DNA of 33,355 nt from Oscillospiraceae bacterium (GCA_015064195.1 SVSO01000004.1:1-33355); one strand, 5' to 3'; positions 1-7,807 are shown, numbered from the stretch's first letter. Numbers and translations are program-made. The notes: generated from the letters alone by a model not told the origin.

Positions 1-1
1 C

Positions 2-30
2 TTGCAATCGCGGCAGATTTATTGTATAAT
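2..30 (+). promoter_or_regulatory. sigma-A promoter of the nuclease/ATPase operon
   Basis: The -35 box TTGCAA (2-7) and a perfect -10 box TATAAT (25-30) are separated by 17 bp. Transcription would start near 37, leaving about 23 nt of leader before the ATG at 60. No other promoter is visible before 3363, so this probably drives the three genes ending at 3737. Confidence 0.8.
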
Positions 31-59
31 AGTATTATCAAGAAAAAATGGAGTGTGCC

Positions 60-1187
60 ATGCTAAGAATTCTTCACTGCGCTGACCTGCATCTGGACAG
101 CCCGCTGGCCGCGCTGGATCTCCGCCGCGCCGAGGTGCGCCGCAACGAACTGCGCGCCGCGCTTACCTCTCTCACGCTCTCCGCCAAGATGAACGCCGTC
201 GATTTTCTGCTGATCTCCGGCGACCTGTTCGACGGCGCGCTCGTCTCCCGCGACACCATCGATCTCCTCTGCCGCGAGTTCGCCGCCATCCCCGACTGCC
301 GCGTCATCATCGCCCCCGGCAATCACGATCCTTACACCCACTCGTCCCACTATCGCCGCGCGGTTTTTCCCGAAAATGTCTACATTTTCGACTCGCCTGA
401 GCTGGCGTGCTTCGATTTCCCCGACAAAAATGTCACCGTCTACGGCTGGGCGTTCACGTCCGATGCGATGACGGATTCCCCCCTCGCCGGTTTTTCCGTG
501 GAAGATCCCGCGCGCATCAACATTTTGTGCGCCCACGCGGATCTCGATGCGCCCGGCTCACGCTACTGCCCCATCTCTTCCGCGGAATTGGCAACGTGCG
601 GCTTCGATTACGCCGCGCTGGGCCATCGTCACGCTCATGATGGCGTGAATCCCTGCGGCGGCGGTTATGTTGCCTACGCCGGCTGTCTCGAGGGCCGCGG
701 ATTCGATGAATGCGGCATCAAAGGCGCGGTGCTCATCGGCGCGGAGAAATCCGGTGCGCTCAAGCTTGGCGCGAAGCTGGTGCGGTGCTGTAAGCGTCAC
801 TACGAGATCGAGGCGGTTGATGTCACCGGCGCGGTTTCCAATGCGGATGTGATCGCGCGTATCGGCGAAATGCTGGCGGAAAAGCATTACGGCGACGATG
901 TGATGCTTCGCGTGAGGCTTGTGGGTGAATTGTCACCGGAATGCAGGCTGGCGTCGGAATTTATCGCGTCGCAGTTTCCGCAGATTTTCTACATGGAGCT
1001 GCTTGATGAAACGAAGCCGGCGGCGGATGTGTCGCGGCTGGCGGATGATCCCACCCTGCGCGGCGCATTCTATCGCAGTCTTGCGGACAAGCTTGCCAGC
1101 GAGGATGCCGATGAGCGCGAAACCGCCGCCCGTGCGCTGAGATGCGGACTTGCCGCCCTCGCCGGGGAAGATATCACGGATATTTGA
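60..1187 (+). CDS. SbcD/YhaO-like metallophosphoesterase (DNA repair exonuclease family)
   Basis: Calcineurin-like phosphoesterase of the SbcD/Mre11 group, 375 aa, predicted to bind two metal ions and cut DNA ends together with the ATPase encoded next. Metal-binding motifs are in order: D9-x-H11, GD at 54-55, GNHD at 87-90, H159, and GHRH at 188-191. The part after about residue 210 is the less conserved capping region. An ATG at 48 is in frame, but GGAG at 50-53 lies 6 nt before the ATG at 60, and the protein then begins MLRILHCADLH as usual for the family, so 60 is preferred. The next gene starts 7 nt after the stop. Pairing with a transmembrane-hairpin SMC-like ATPase matches Bacillus subtilis yhaO-yhaN better than sbcD-sbcC. 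Odd point: base composition changes sharply inside the gene near 660-720. Confidence 0.88.
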   Translation: MLRILHCADLHLDSPLAALDLRRAEVRRNELRAALTSLTLSAKMNAVDFLLISGDLFDGALVSRDTIDLLCREFAAIPDCRVIIAPGNHDPYTHSSHYRRAVFPENVYIFDSPELACFDFPDKNVTVYGWAFTSDAMTDSPLAGFSVEDPARINILCAHADLDAPGSRYCPISSAELATCGFDYAALGHRHAHDGVNPCGGGYVAYAGCLEGRGFDECGIKGAVLIGAEKSGALKLGAKLVRCCKRHYEIEAVDVTGAVSNADVIARIGEMLAEKHYGDDVMLRVRLVGELSPECRLASEFIASQFPQIFYMELLDETKPAADVSRLADDPTLRGAFYRSLADKLASEDADERETAARALRCGLAALAGEDITDI

Positions 1188-1194
1188 GGTTGCT

Positions 1195-3351
1195 ATGATA
1201 ATTGAGAGTATACATATTGAATCCTTCGGAACGCTGGAGCATCGGGATTTCGCCCTTTCGCCGGGCGTGAACATCATCGAGGGCGCCAATGAAAGCGGAA
1301 AATCCACGCTGGCGGCGTTTATTAAGTTCATGCTGTACGGCTGTCCCGCCAAGGAGCGAGATGCCATCGCCAGCTGGAAATCCGGCGGCGCGGCGGGAAG
1401 CATAACCTTCACCGAAAATGGCCGCCGGTATCGCATTGAGCGCGCCATGATGGGAAATCGCGAGGCGGTTCAGCTCATCGATGCGGCGACGAATATGCCC
1501 ATCCGCGGCGCGCTGGACGGAAAAACGCCGGGCGAGCTGTTTTTCGGCATGGACGCGGGAATGTTCTCTGCGACAGCCTTCGTTTCTCAGCTGGGAGCGA
1601 ATCCGGGCGGCGAAAAGGTGAGTGAGGGCATTGAAAATATCCTGTTCTCCGCCGATGAAGCGGTGAATACCCAGAAAGCGCTGGCGAAGCTGGATTCCGC
1701 CCGCGCCGCTATTCTGCATAAAAATGAAAAAGGCGGCCGCCTGTATGAGCTGAACAACGAATGCGCGGAGCTGGAGGTTCGGCTGGCGGCGGCACTCAAG
1801 GCGCATCAGGAGATTCTCACCGATGAGGCACAGCTTGCGGATATCCGTGCCAATCACGCCGTCACCGAGGAAAAAGCAAAGACGGTGAGCGCGAAGGTGG
1901 CGCAGTTTGAAGCGGTCACGGTGCTGGGATTGTTTGAGCGTATGCGAGCACTTGAGAGAAAAACGGCGGAGATCAAGCGTGCCATCGAAGATTCCGGCGC
2001 ACCCGATCCTGCATTTGTCAATGAGATCGGCGGCATGATGGAGCGGCTGGCGGTGCTTCGCAGGGAATGCGAGGATGCGGCCGCGCGTCGGGATGCTGTT
2101 GAACTGCCGGAACTGCCGGAAACGCTGAGAGCATATCGGGATGAAGGCGGTCGCGATGCGGCGGAGGAAAAGATCCGATCTGCGCGGATGGTAGGAAAAA
2201 CCTATCGCATCGTAGGCGTGATCGCGCTGGTTCTTGCTCTTGCAGTGCTGGCGGTGGGACTTGTTCCCATGCTCGCCGGCGGAAAGCCGCAGATCGGATT
2301 CATCATCGGCGGTGCTGTGACTGCGGCACTGGCGGTGACGCTGTTCATTCTCGGCGGACGTTCGGATTCCCATGCACGGGAGCTGGAGGAATCCGGCGAT
2401 TTTGATGCCATGGACGCGGCGCTGGCGGATTACAATGCCGCCGTTGACGCGGTGAAATACAACGAGCTGGCGGCGGAGGATGCCAAGCGCAGGCTGGATG
2501 AAGCCCGTGCGGAGGCCAAGCGCGTCACCGGTGCTGAGCCGGATGCGCTGGGTGAGCTTCGCGCGGCATTGACGGAGCAGCTTCGGGATGTGGAAGGCCA
2601 GAAGGCGGAATATGACAAGCATATGACACTGCTCAACCATATGCGCCAGCAGCTGAGCACTTACAATGAGACGGAACTGCGGGATCGGCTGGATGCTTCC
2701 ATCGATATTTCCGACATTGATGCATCGACCCTGCCTGCCATGCGGCGGGAGGCGGAGGTGGCATCGCGGATGGCGGCATCGCTTGCACGGCATGAGGTGG
2801 AGCTTGACAAGACGCTGACCGCACTGACGGCGACAGCGGAAGATCCCACCAAGCTGTCGGACATTCTGAACGCGAAGAAGCTGGAGCGGGATGCGCTGGC
2901 GAAAAAGCACGATGCATACAAGCTGGCGTGTGAGAAGCTGGCGGAGGCCAGTGAGCATCTCCGGGAAAGCATCGCGCCCCGTCTGGCATCGGATGCGGCA
3001 CTGCTCATGCGCATCATTACCGACGGAAAATATCGGGAGCTTGGGGTTGGAGCGGCACTGGATATGACGGCGGACACGATGAATGGACAACAGCCGCTGT
3101 CACTGCTCAGCATGGGCACGCAGGATGCGGCGTATCTCTGCCTGCGGCTGGCACTGGTGCGGATGCTTTACCGCGACACCATGCCGCCCATGATCTACGA
3201 TGAGGCATTTGTGCGGCAGGATGACGGACGGCTGAAGAATTTCTTCCGTCTGCTGGCCACGCAGGATGCACAGAGTCTCGTGTTCACATCCAATCACCGG
3301 GATGCGGCGATGATGCAGACCGTGGGCGAATTCAAGCGGATCGAGCTGTAA
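1195..3351 (+). CDS. YhaN/SbcC-like SMC-type ATPase with central membrane hairpin
   Basis: ABC/SMC-type ATPase of 718 aa, the expected partner of the upstream nuclease. The Walker A motif GANESGKST spans residues 30-38. The C-terminal lobe has the signature LLSMGT (637-642) and Walker B PMIYDE (665-670), followed by a TSNHRD histidine switch near 698-703. Long acidic and basic helical stretches (about 150-265 and 405-600) look like the two coiled-coil arms. Where SbcC would have its zinc hook there are instead two hydrophobic segments, about 339-361 and 367-387, separated by AGGKPQ; this is a membrane hairpin, as in B. subtilis YhaN (PF13514-like). The ATG at 1195 has GAGG 5 nt upstream; the longer in-frame start at 1150 lies inside the previous gene and adds a non-family N-terminus. 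It is shorter than YhaN (about 960 aa). The exact role, probably processing DNA at the membrane, is inferred. Confidence 0.87.
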   Translation: MIIESIHIESFGTLEHRDFALSPGVNIIEGANESGKSTLAAFIKFMLYGCPAKERDAIASWKSGGAAGSITFTENGRRYRIERAMMGNREAVQLIDAATNMPIRGALDGKTPGELFFGMDAGMFSATAFVSQLGANPGGEKVSEGIENILFSADEAVNTQKALAKLDSARAAILHKNEKGGRLYELNNECAELEVRLAAALKAHQEILTDEAQLADIRANHAVTEEKAKTVSAKVAQFEAVTVLGLFERMRALERKTAEIKRAIEDSGAPDPAFVNEIGGMMERLAVLRRECEDAAARRDAVELPELPETLRAYRDEGGRDAAEEKIRSARMVGKTYRIVGVIALVLALAVLAVGLVPMLAGGKPQIGFIIGGAVTAALAVTLFILGGRSDSHARELEESGDFDAMDAALADYNAAVDAVKYNELAAEDAKRRLDEARAEAKRVTGAEPDALGELRAALTEQLRDVEGQKAEYDKHMTLLNHMRQQLSTYNETELRDRLDASIDISDIDASTLPAMRREAEVASRMAASLARHEVELDKTLTALTATAEDPTKLSDILNAKKLERDALAKKHDAYKLACEKLAEASEHLRESIAPRLASDAALLMRIITDGKYRELGVGAALDMTADTMNGQQPLSLLSMGTQDAAYLCLRLALVRMLYRDTMPPMIYDEAFVRQDDGRLKNFFRLLATQDAQSLVFTSNHRDAAMMQTVGEFKRIEL

Positions 3352-3368
3352 TGGAAAGGAGCATGACT

Positions 3369-3737
3369 GTGAATCGGATTTCTTGCGCTTTATTGGCCCT
3401 TCTCTTGACAGGATCACTTGCCGCCTGTGGTGGAAAGCCTGCGCAGTTTGCCGTCACCATGACCGAAGCCTATGCCAAACGGGAACCCATCACGCTGACG
3501 GTCACGCTTCCGGAGGCCAACGAGAGCGGCATCACCTTCGCGGTGGACGGGACGGTATATGCCGTCGCGTCCATGCCCGTCACCGATGCGCCTGCGTTTG
3601 TTTTTGCGGATATCGCCGATGACGGGATGCAGTCGGTGCGGCTGGAGCTGGCATCGGACGAATCGGAGGACGTGGTGCTGTATATGCTTCCCGACGGCGA
3701 GGAATTTGAGCTTTGCTTTTGTGCACCTTTGGGCTAG
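3369..3737 (+). CDS. small secreted lipoprotein, function unknown
   Basis: Short predicted lipoprotein (123 aa). From the GTG at 3369 the protein has a positively charged start, a hydrophobic core rich in Leu and Ala, and a lipobox SLAAC with the lipidated cysteine at residue 20, followed by GGK. The GTG is chosen because AAAGGAG at 3355-3361 sits 7 nt before it; the ATG codons at 3351 and 3363 are in frame but overlap or abut that ribosome site. The mature part (about 103 aa) is acidic and rich in alternating hydrophobic residues, suggesting a beta-sandwich, but I recognise no family. It starts 17 nt after the ATPase stop and appears to be the last gene of that operon. Whether it works with the membrane-anchored ATPase is unknown. 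Confidence 0.72.
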   Translation: MNRISCALLALLLTGSLAACGGKPAQFAVTMTEAYAKREPITLTVTLPEANESGITFAVDGTVYAVASMPVTDAPAFVFADIADDGMQSVRLELASDESEDVVLYMLPDGEEFELCFCAPLG

Positions 3738-3775
3738 TTTCAACGCCTGTACGATTATCTCGCATCAAACTGAAT

Positions 3776-3807
3776 AAAAAGCGGCTGCAGACTTGCAGTC
3801 GCTTTTT
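3776..3807. terminator. bidirectional intrinsic terminator
   Basis: A 14-bp stem (with one G-U pair) formed by 3776-3789 and 3794-3807 closes a 4-nt GACT loop. It begins with five A and ends with five T, so it can stop transcription both ways. It closes the operon that starts at 60. Confidence 0.9.
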
Positions 3808-3868
3808 GAATAGCACCGGATGCGCACGGGAATCCTAATACAGAAATACTTGTATTATGAGGACGATC

Positions 3869-4306
3869 ATGCGAAAAATCGGGGAAAATTGTTTGGTTTT
3901 TGGAATCGGCGGGATGGGCTATGTGCTCATTGAGCTTTTGTGGCGGGGATATTCCCATTGGACCATGGCGCTGACCGGGGGAATGTGCTTTCTGCTCATT
4001 TATCGGACAGACATCGCATTTCCGGAGGCGGTCATGTGGAAAAAGTGTCTCGCCGGCAGTCTCATCATCACAGAGCTGGAGCTGACGGTGGGATTTCTGG
4101 TCAATCTGCTCCTGCAGTGGGACGTGTGGGATTACACGAACCAGCCCTTCAATCTGTTTGGGCAGGTGTGTCCGGTATATTCGGGGCTGTGGTTTCTTTT
4201 GTGCATCCCGCTGTCCTATCTCTGCGCCGGGCTGAAACGGTGGCTCGAGCGGTTATTCGGCACGCTTGACACTGCCGCCGAGGATGATGCATCCGCCCTG
4301 CTTTAA
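3869..4306 (+). CDS. PF06541-type (CmpB-like) multi-spanning membrane protein
   Basis: Integral membrane protein of 145 aa with four likely transmembrane segments (near residues 7-26, 29-45, 63-83 and 108-128). The motif WDYTNQPFNLFGQVCPVYSG followed by a hydrophobic helix is characteristic of the putative ABC-transporter type IV / COG4905 family, common in Clostridia and without a defined biochemical role. The ATG at 3869 is preferred over 3857 because GAGG at 3859-3862 lies about 6 nt upstream. No convincing sigma-A promoter was found in the 60 nt after the terminator. The last 54 nt overlap the 3' end of the convergent XRE gene, and no hairpin separates them. Confidence 0.75.
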   Translation: MRKIGENCLVFGIGGMGYVLIELLWRGYSHWTMALTGGMCFLLIYRTDIAFPEAVMWKKCLAGSLIITELELTVGFLVNLLLQWDVWDYTNQPFNLFGQVCPVYSGLWFLLCIPLSYLCAGLKRWLERLFGTLDTAAEDDASALL

Positions 4307-5443
4307 TTTTGCGCGGACTGCGGGGGAATCGGAAAGGCCATCGGCGGTGTTGTCGATGATAACGTCGAACATTCCGTCCGCAAGATGCGGGGCGGCGGGA
4401 TCGTCCAGCACCAGCGCGATCTGATGGAAGCTCTTGGTGCGGAGGGCGGATGCCAGTGTGAGCAGACGGTCAAGTCCGCGGTCGATGACGATCATTTCGC
4501 ACTGCTCGTGGGCGTTTTTGTAATAGCCCAGCAGTTCCTCCATGTCGATTTCCGCGCCCAGCATGAGAATGAGCAGCCGATCGCCCTCCGGCAGATGGGG
4601 TGCAAAGGGTGCGGCGGCGAGTGCAAGCGGTGCTCCTTCATCGGTGAAGCGAAGCACGCCGCCGTCGCCGTTGACACGATGCCCACAGCCGCAGATGCGC
4701 GGATAAAAATGAGACAGCAGTTCGCCGCAGACCGGGCAGGTGAAGAGCTTGATCACGCCCCGCTTTTCCAAGCGGAGGCGATTGTAGCTGTGGCGGCGCA
4801 TGATGTTCAGCGCGTCCATATCCAACGCGCCGTAGATGCAGGCGGCTTCCACAAGGGAGTAATACTGATACCCGCCCAGCATTTCGAGATAGCGGTAATC
4901 CAGCTCACCGTCGATGATCTTCTGGAAGATGGTGTCGATGGCGTAGGGGCCGAGGAGAGGCAGGAGCTTACTGAGCAGTCCCTGATTCATCTCCGCCAGC
5001 GAATCAAAGGAGACGGCCTTCATGAGCTTCTCTGTGTCGGTGTCATTGAGATATTCCGCCAGCGCGACCATGTGTGAGATGTCGATGTCGGTCTTGGCCA
5101 TGCTCTCGGACAGCTTTTGCAGGATGCTGGGACGAAGCCATGGTGCAAGGCTGGCCACATCCGCAGAGCTGGCATCCCGCACTTCGCGGCCTTCCGCCAC
5201 CGAGCGCAGGATCTCCGCCTCGCCCTCGGTGGGATTTCCCGCACTGATGAGCAGATCCACGGAAATGCCGAAGATAGACGCCATTTCCCGGAGGACGGCG
5301 ATGTCTGGAAAGCTGTCGCCGCACTCATAACGCGAAATAGCCTGCCGGGTCAGCCCCAGCTTGTCGGCCAGATCGGATTGGGTCATATCAGCGGATTTGC
5401 GGAGTTTTGCAACAAGCGCACCGAATTTTGTGGTGTCGAACAT
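4253..5443 (-). CDS. XRE-family regulator with zinc ribbon and Rossmann-like C-terminal domain
   Basis: DNA-binding protein of 396 aa. Residues 8-65 form a Cro/CI-type helix-turn-helix (LRKSADMTQSDLADKLGLTR, then AISRYE and FPDIAVL). Residues 80-230 look all-helical. A zinc ribbon follows with CPVC at 236-239 and CGCGH at 251-255. Residues 288-390 alternate hydrophobic strands and helices (LLILMLGAEI, EMIVIDRG, QIALVLDD, MFDVIIDN, GCIILGG), resembling a Rossmann or degenerate methyltransferase-like fold; no SAM-binding GxGxG loop is visible. The ATG at 5443 is chosen because AGGAGG (5451-5456) lies 7 nt upstream; the longer frame to 5524 runs through the promoter. The helix-turn-helix assignment is sure; the C-terminal assignment is only pattern-based. 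It may be an autoregulator (see the inverted repeat at its promoter). Confidence 0.8.
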   Translation of the reverse strand: MFDTTKFGALVAKLRKSADMTQSDLADKLGLTRQAISRYECGDSFPDIAVLREMASIFGISVDLLISAGNPTEGEAEILRSVAEGREVRDASSADVASLAPWLRPSILQKLSESMAKTDIDISHMVALAEYLNDTDTEKLMKAVSFDSLAEMNQGLLSKLLPLLGPYAIDTIFQKIIDGELDYRYLEMLGGYQYYSLVEAACIYGALDMDALNIMRRHSYNRLRLEKRGVIKLFTCPVCGELLSHFYPRICGCGHRVNGDGGVLRFTDEGAPLALAAAPFAPHLPEGDRLLILMLGAEIDMEELLGYYKNAHEQCEMIVIDRGLDRLLTLASALRTKSFHQIALVLDDPAAPHLADGMFDVIIDNTADGLSDSPAVRAKLKQGGCIILGGSVKRAE

Positions 5444-5456
5444 AGAAAATCCTCCT

Positions 5457-5487
5457 GTGTGGTAGCTTTGTAAATAGTATACCACAC
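5457..5487 (-). promoter_or_regulatory. perfect inverted repeat over the XRE promoter (candidate operator)
   Basis: GTGTGGTA (5457-5464) and TACCACAC (5480-5487) are perfect 8-bp arms with a 15-bp spacer. The outer arm overlaps the -10 box and the inner arm lies in the 5' leader, where a repressor would block initiation. Autoregulation by the XRE protein is the simplest reading. Confidence 0.6.
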
Positions 5488-5504
5488 GGGAGGAATTTTT
5501 GCAA
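5476..5504 (-). promoter_or_regulatory. sigma-A promoter of the XRE gene
   Basis: On the minus strand, TTGCAA (5499-5504) and TATACT (5476-5481) are separated by 17 bp. Just upstream an imperfect palindrome (5499-5524, core GCAATT-TTC-AATTGC at about 5505-5519) lies between this promoter and the end of the fucosidase gene. Confidence 0.75.
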
Positions 5505-5536
5505 GCAATTTTCAATTGCCGCAAGGGTTAATTGCG

Positions 5537-6826
5537 TCACTGCGCGAATGCGTCGAACGTGTCGGGATCAAAGTCGGCATACAGCTCGGATACCGGGCGG
5601 TTCAGCGTGATCTCCACGATGGATGCGAGCGAATCACGGCCGGATTCCGGCAGTGCTGCGGTGAGGATGCCGTCAGTCACGGCGGACTGTATCGGCTCGC
5701 CGGTCAGACTGCGCACGGTAAGCGGCTTAGCGTCATGGGGCAGCGGCAGACGGACTTTTGTGCAGTTTTTGTTTTTGATATAAAACCACACCTTGTCGCC
5801 CTTGTTGACTGCGCCGCCGATCTCCTTGTTATTTTTCACCGGGCCGCCGCGTGTGCAATAGATGGCATCGGCGTATTTCTTCGTCCACGCGCCGACCTCC
5901 AATAAACGTTCCGCATGAGCCGGCTCAATGGAACCGTCGCCCATGGGGCTGACGTTGAGAAGCAGATTGCCGCCGCCGGTGATGACATCGATGAGCATAT
6001 GCACCACCGTTTCCAGCGACAGGATCGGGCGGTCAGGCATCCAGCCCCACATCTCTGTAAGCGTGTCGCAGGTTTCCCACGGCTCCTTGATGTTGAAGCC
6101 GCCGATGACCTTTTCCGGCGTCACATAGTCGCCGCATTCCCGCATTCCGAGGCGGTTGTCAATGACGATACCCGGCTGAGCGGTGCGCACCATCTCATCA
6201 AGCTCCCGCTCACCCCAGAAGCCGGGATATTGGGGATTCGATTTGTAATCCTCCGGCCGTCTGAATCGGTTGATGTGGACACCGTGACCCAGCCAGTAAT
6301 CCTCGCCGCCGTCGTACCACAGGATGTCCAGCTTTCCGTAATTGCGGATCAGCTCGCGCACCTGATTGTGGCACTGGGCGCGCATTTCGAGGGCACTCCG
6401 CCGATACATACCGGGCAGGAAGAAGCCCTCGCAGCGCCAGTCCATGGGCGAATAGTAAATGCCGACGCCAAGTCCCGCCGCGCGGCAGGCATCGGTGTAT
6501 TCCCGGATGAGATCGCGGCCGGCGGGTGTGCGCATGACGGTGAAATCGCCGATGGAATGCTTGCTGTCAAAAAGCGAGAAGCCGTCGTGATGGCGGGCAG
6601 TCATGACCATGTAGCGCATTCCGGCACGCTTGGCGAGATCGGCGAGGGCCGGTGCGTTGAATTTCTCCGCCGTGAATCTGTCGGACAGCTTGGCGTATTC
6701 GTCCTTGTCGATCTGCTTGCTGAACATAGCCCATTCGCCCTGTCCTAAGATGGAGTAAAGGCCGTAGTGGATGAACATACCGAATTTATAGTCCATCCAT
6801 TTGTTGATATCGGGAGTCTTTGTCAT
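5537..6826 (-). CDS. GH29 alpha-L-fucosidase (cytoplasmic)
   Basis: Glycoside hydrolase family 29, 429 aa, a retaining exo-alpha-L-fucosidase that releases L-fucose from glycans. The N-terminus has the family pattern WxxxKFGMFIHYGLYS; TARHHDGF (76-83) is the substrate-binding loop; ILWYDGG (168-174) carries the expected catalytic nucleophile D172. A beta-sandwich tail follows after about residue 335. There is no signal peptide, so it should act on imported oligosaccharides in the cytoplasm. The ATG at 6826 has AGGAA 8 nt upstream. It is transcribed away from an AraC-family gene that shares the control region 6827-6979. No fucose-catabolism genes are present in the window, so fucosidase is assigned from family alone; some GH29 members accept other linkages. 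Confidence 0.9.
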   Translation of the reverse strand: MTKTPDINKWMDYKFGMFIHYGLYSILGQGEWAMFSKQIDKDEYAKLSDRFTAEKFNAPALADLAKRAGMRYMVMTARHHDGFSLFDSKHSIGDFTVMRTPAGRDLIREYTDACRAAGLGVGIYYSPMDWRCEGFFLPGMYRRSALEMRAQCHNQVRELIRNYGKLDILWYDGGEDYWLGHGVHINRFRRPEDYKSNPQYPGFWGERELDEMVRTAQPGIVIDNRLGMRECGDYVTPEKVIGGFNIKEPWETCDTLTEMWGWMPDRPILSLETVVHMLIDVITGGGNLLLNVSPMGDGSIEPAHAERLLEVGAWTKKYADAIYCTRGGPVKNNKEIGGAVNKGDKVWFYIKNKNCTKVRLPLPHDAKPLTVRSLTGEPIQSAVTDGILTAALPESGRDSLASIVEITLNRPVSELYADFDPDTFDAFAQ

Positions 6827-6861
6827 TGCTCATGTTCCTTTCGTTCTTGTGGGATAATACT

Positions 6862-6890
6862 ATTATAACACGGAGATTTTCCTTTGGCGA
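6862..6890 (-). promoter_or_regulatory. promoter of the fucosidase gene
   Basis: On the minus strand a perfect -10 TATAAT lies at 6862-6867. The best -35 at 17 bp is TCGCCA (6885-6890), matching 4 of 6, so activation by a regulator is plausible. The 11-bp sequence CGTGTTATAAT around this -10 recurs on the opposite strand at the divergent promoter. Confidence 0.6.
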
Positions 6891-6930
6891 GGCAATTTCG
6901 TCCTGAAAAATGGTAAAATCGTGTCAATTC

Positions 6931-6959
6931 TTGACAAGGTGGAGTAATCGTGTTATAAT
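6931..6959 (+). promoter_or_regulatory. consensus sigma-A promoter of the divergent AraC gene
   Basis: TTGACA (6931-6936) and TATAAT (6954-6959) with 17-bp spacing are full consensus. The -35 box is the right arm of the inverted repeat TGTCAA-TTC-TTGACA (6922-6936). The predicted start near 6966 coincides with the ribosome site GGGAGGTG (6966-6973), so the mRNA leader would be only about 14 nt. Confidence 0.85.
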
Positions 6960-6979
6960 GATTCCGGGAGGTGACGGTG

Positions 6980-7807
6980 ATGGTAAGCGAGCTGAATGTT
7001 TCGGAGATTTTTCATATCGACTGCCGGCCGAGCGGTCAATCCATGACGAAATTTCACCGGCACAATGTGGATGAGCTGGTGATCGTCGAGCATGGCGCGT
7101 CCAAGGTTTTGGTGGAGCAGGGGATTTTCCGCGAGTCCGGCGCTTATGCCATATTCTATCCCCGGAGTGCCGCGCATCAGCAGATCAATGATCTTCCGCA
7201 TGAGCAGTGGTGTATCAACTATCAGCCGGGATTTCTTGACGGTGTGATGCCGCAGGAGGAGATGCAGAAGGAGTTTTTCATGGTATCGCTGGATGCGGTG
7301 GAGGTCTGGCGCATAAAGCGGCTGTGCGAGATGCTGCTGGATGCCTATACCGCCCGTGAGAAGCCTCCCACAGAGGCGAACTGCAGGCGCTGGCGGTATT
7401 TGCTTGCCGCCCTGCTCAATGAGCTTGCAGAACCGTTAAAGCGCAGGGACGCGCTTCCATGGCCGCATACATCCATCGACCGCGTGATCCACAATATTTG
7501 CCGCTATATCGATACCCACATCGCGGAGCCCATGACCCTTGACTCCATTGCGAAAGCCTTTTTCATCAGCCGCTCGAAGCTGGCGCGGCGGTTTCATGAG
7601 ATTCTGGGGATCACGGTCGGGGAATACATCACCGGCCTTCGGATGGATCGGGCGAAGCGTGAGCTTGCACGCGGTAGATCGGTGCAGGAAGCCGCAGAGC
7701 TGTGCGGATATTCCACAGCGGGCTATTTCATCAAGGTATTTGCGCGGGAGGTCGGCATGACACCGGCAAAATACCGGGCATCCGTGCGCGGGCAAAAACT
7801 TTTATAG
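6980..7807 (+). CDS. AraC-family transcriptional regulator (fucosidase locus)
   Basis: AraC/XylS regulator of 275 aa. The N-terminal half has the cupin-like sensor pattern (FHRHNVDELVIVEHGASKVL, then PRSAAHQQIN), which usually binds a sugar or related effector. The C-terminal 100 residues hold two helix-turn-helix motifs, around LDSIAKAFFISRSKLARRF and VQEAAELCGYSTAGYFIKVF, ending in the conserved GMTPAKYR. Starts at GTG 6971, GTG 6977 and ATG 6980 are in frame; 6980 is preferred because GGGAGGTG ends 6 nt before it. Its divergent position next to the fucosidase gene, with paired inverted repeats between them, suggests it controls that gene and itself. Effector unknown. Confidence 0.88.
   Translation: MVSELNVSEIFHIDCRPSGQSMTKFHRHNVDELVIVEHGASKVLVEQGIFRESGAYAIFYPRSAAHQQINDLPHEQWCINYQPGFLDGVMPQEEMQKEFFMVSLDAVEVWRIKRLCEMLLDAYTAREKPPTEANCRRWRYLLAALLNELAEPLKRRDALPWPHTSIDRVIHNICRYIDTHIAEPMTLDSIAKAFFISRSKLARRFHEILGITVGEYITGLRMDRAKRELARGRSVQEAAELCGYSTAGYFIKVFAREVGMTPAKYRASVRGQKLL

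Noticed and set aside
1174..3090. 638-codon minus-strand open frame
   Set aside because: Shadow of the SMC-like ATPase gene; rich in Arg, His, Gln and Cys in the way of antisense translations.
60..3737. Phage-defence nuclease/ATPase system
   Set aside because: The pair fits the housekeeping YhaO/YhaN-type family and no other defence or mobile genes are nearby.
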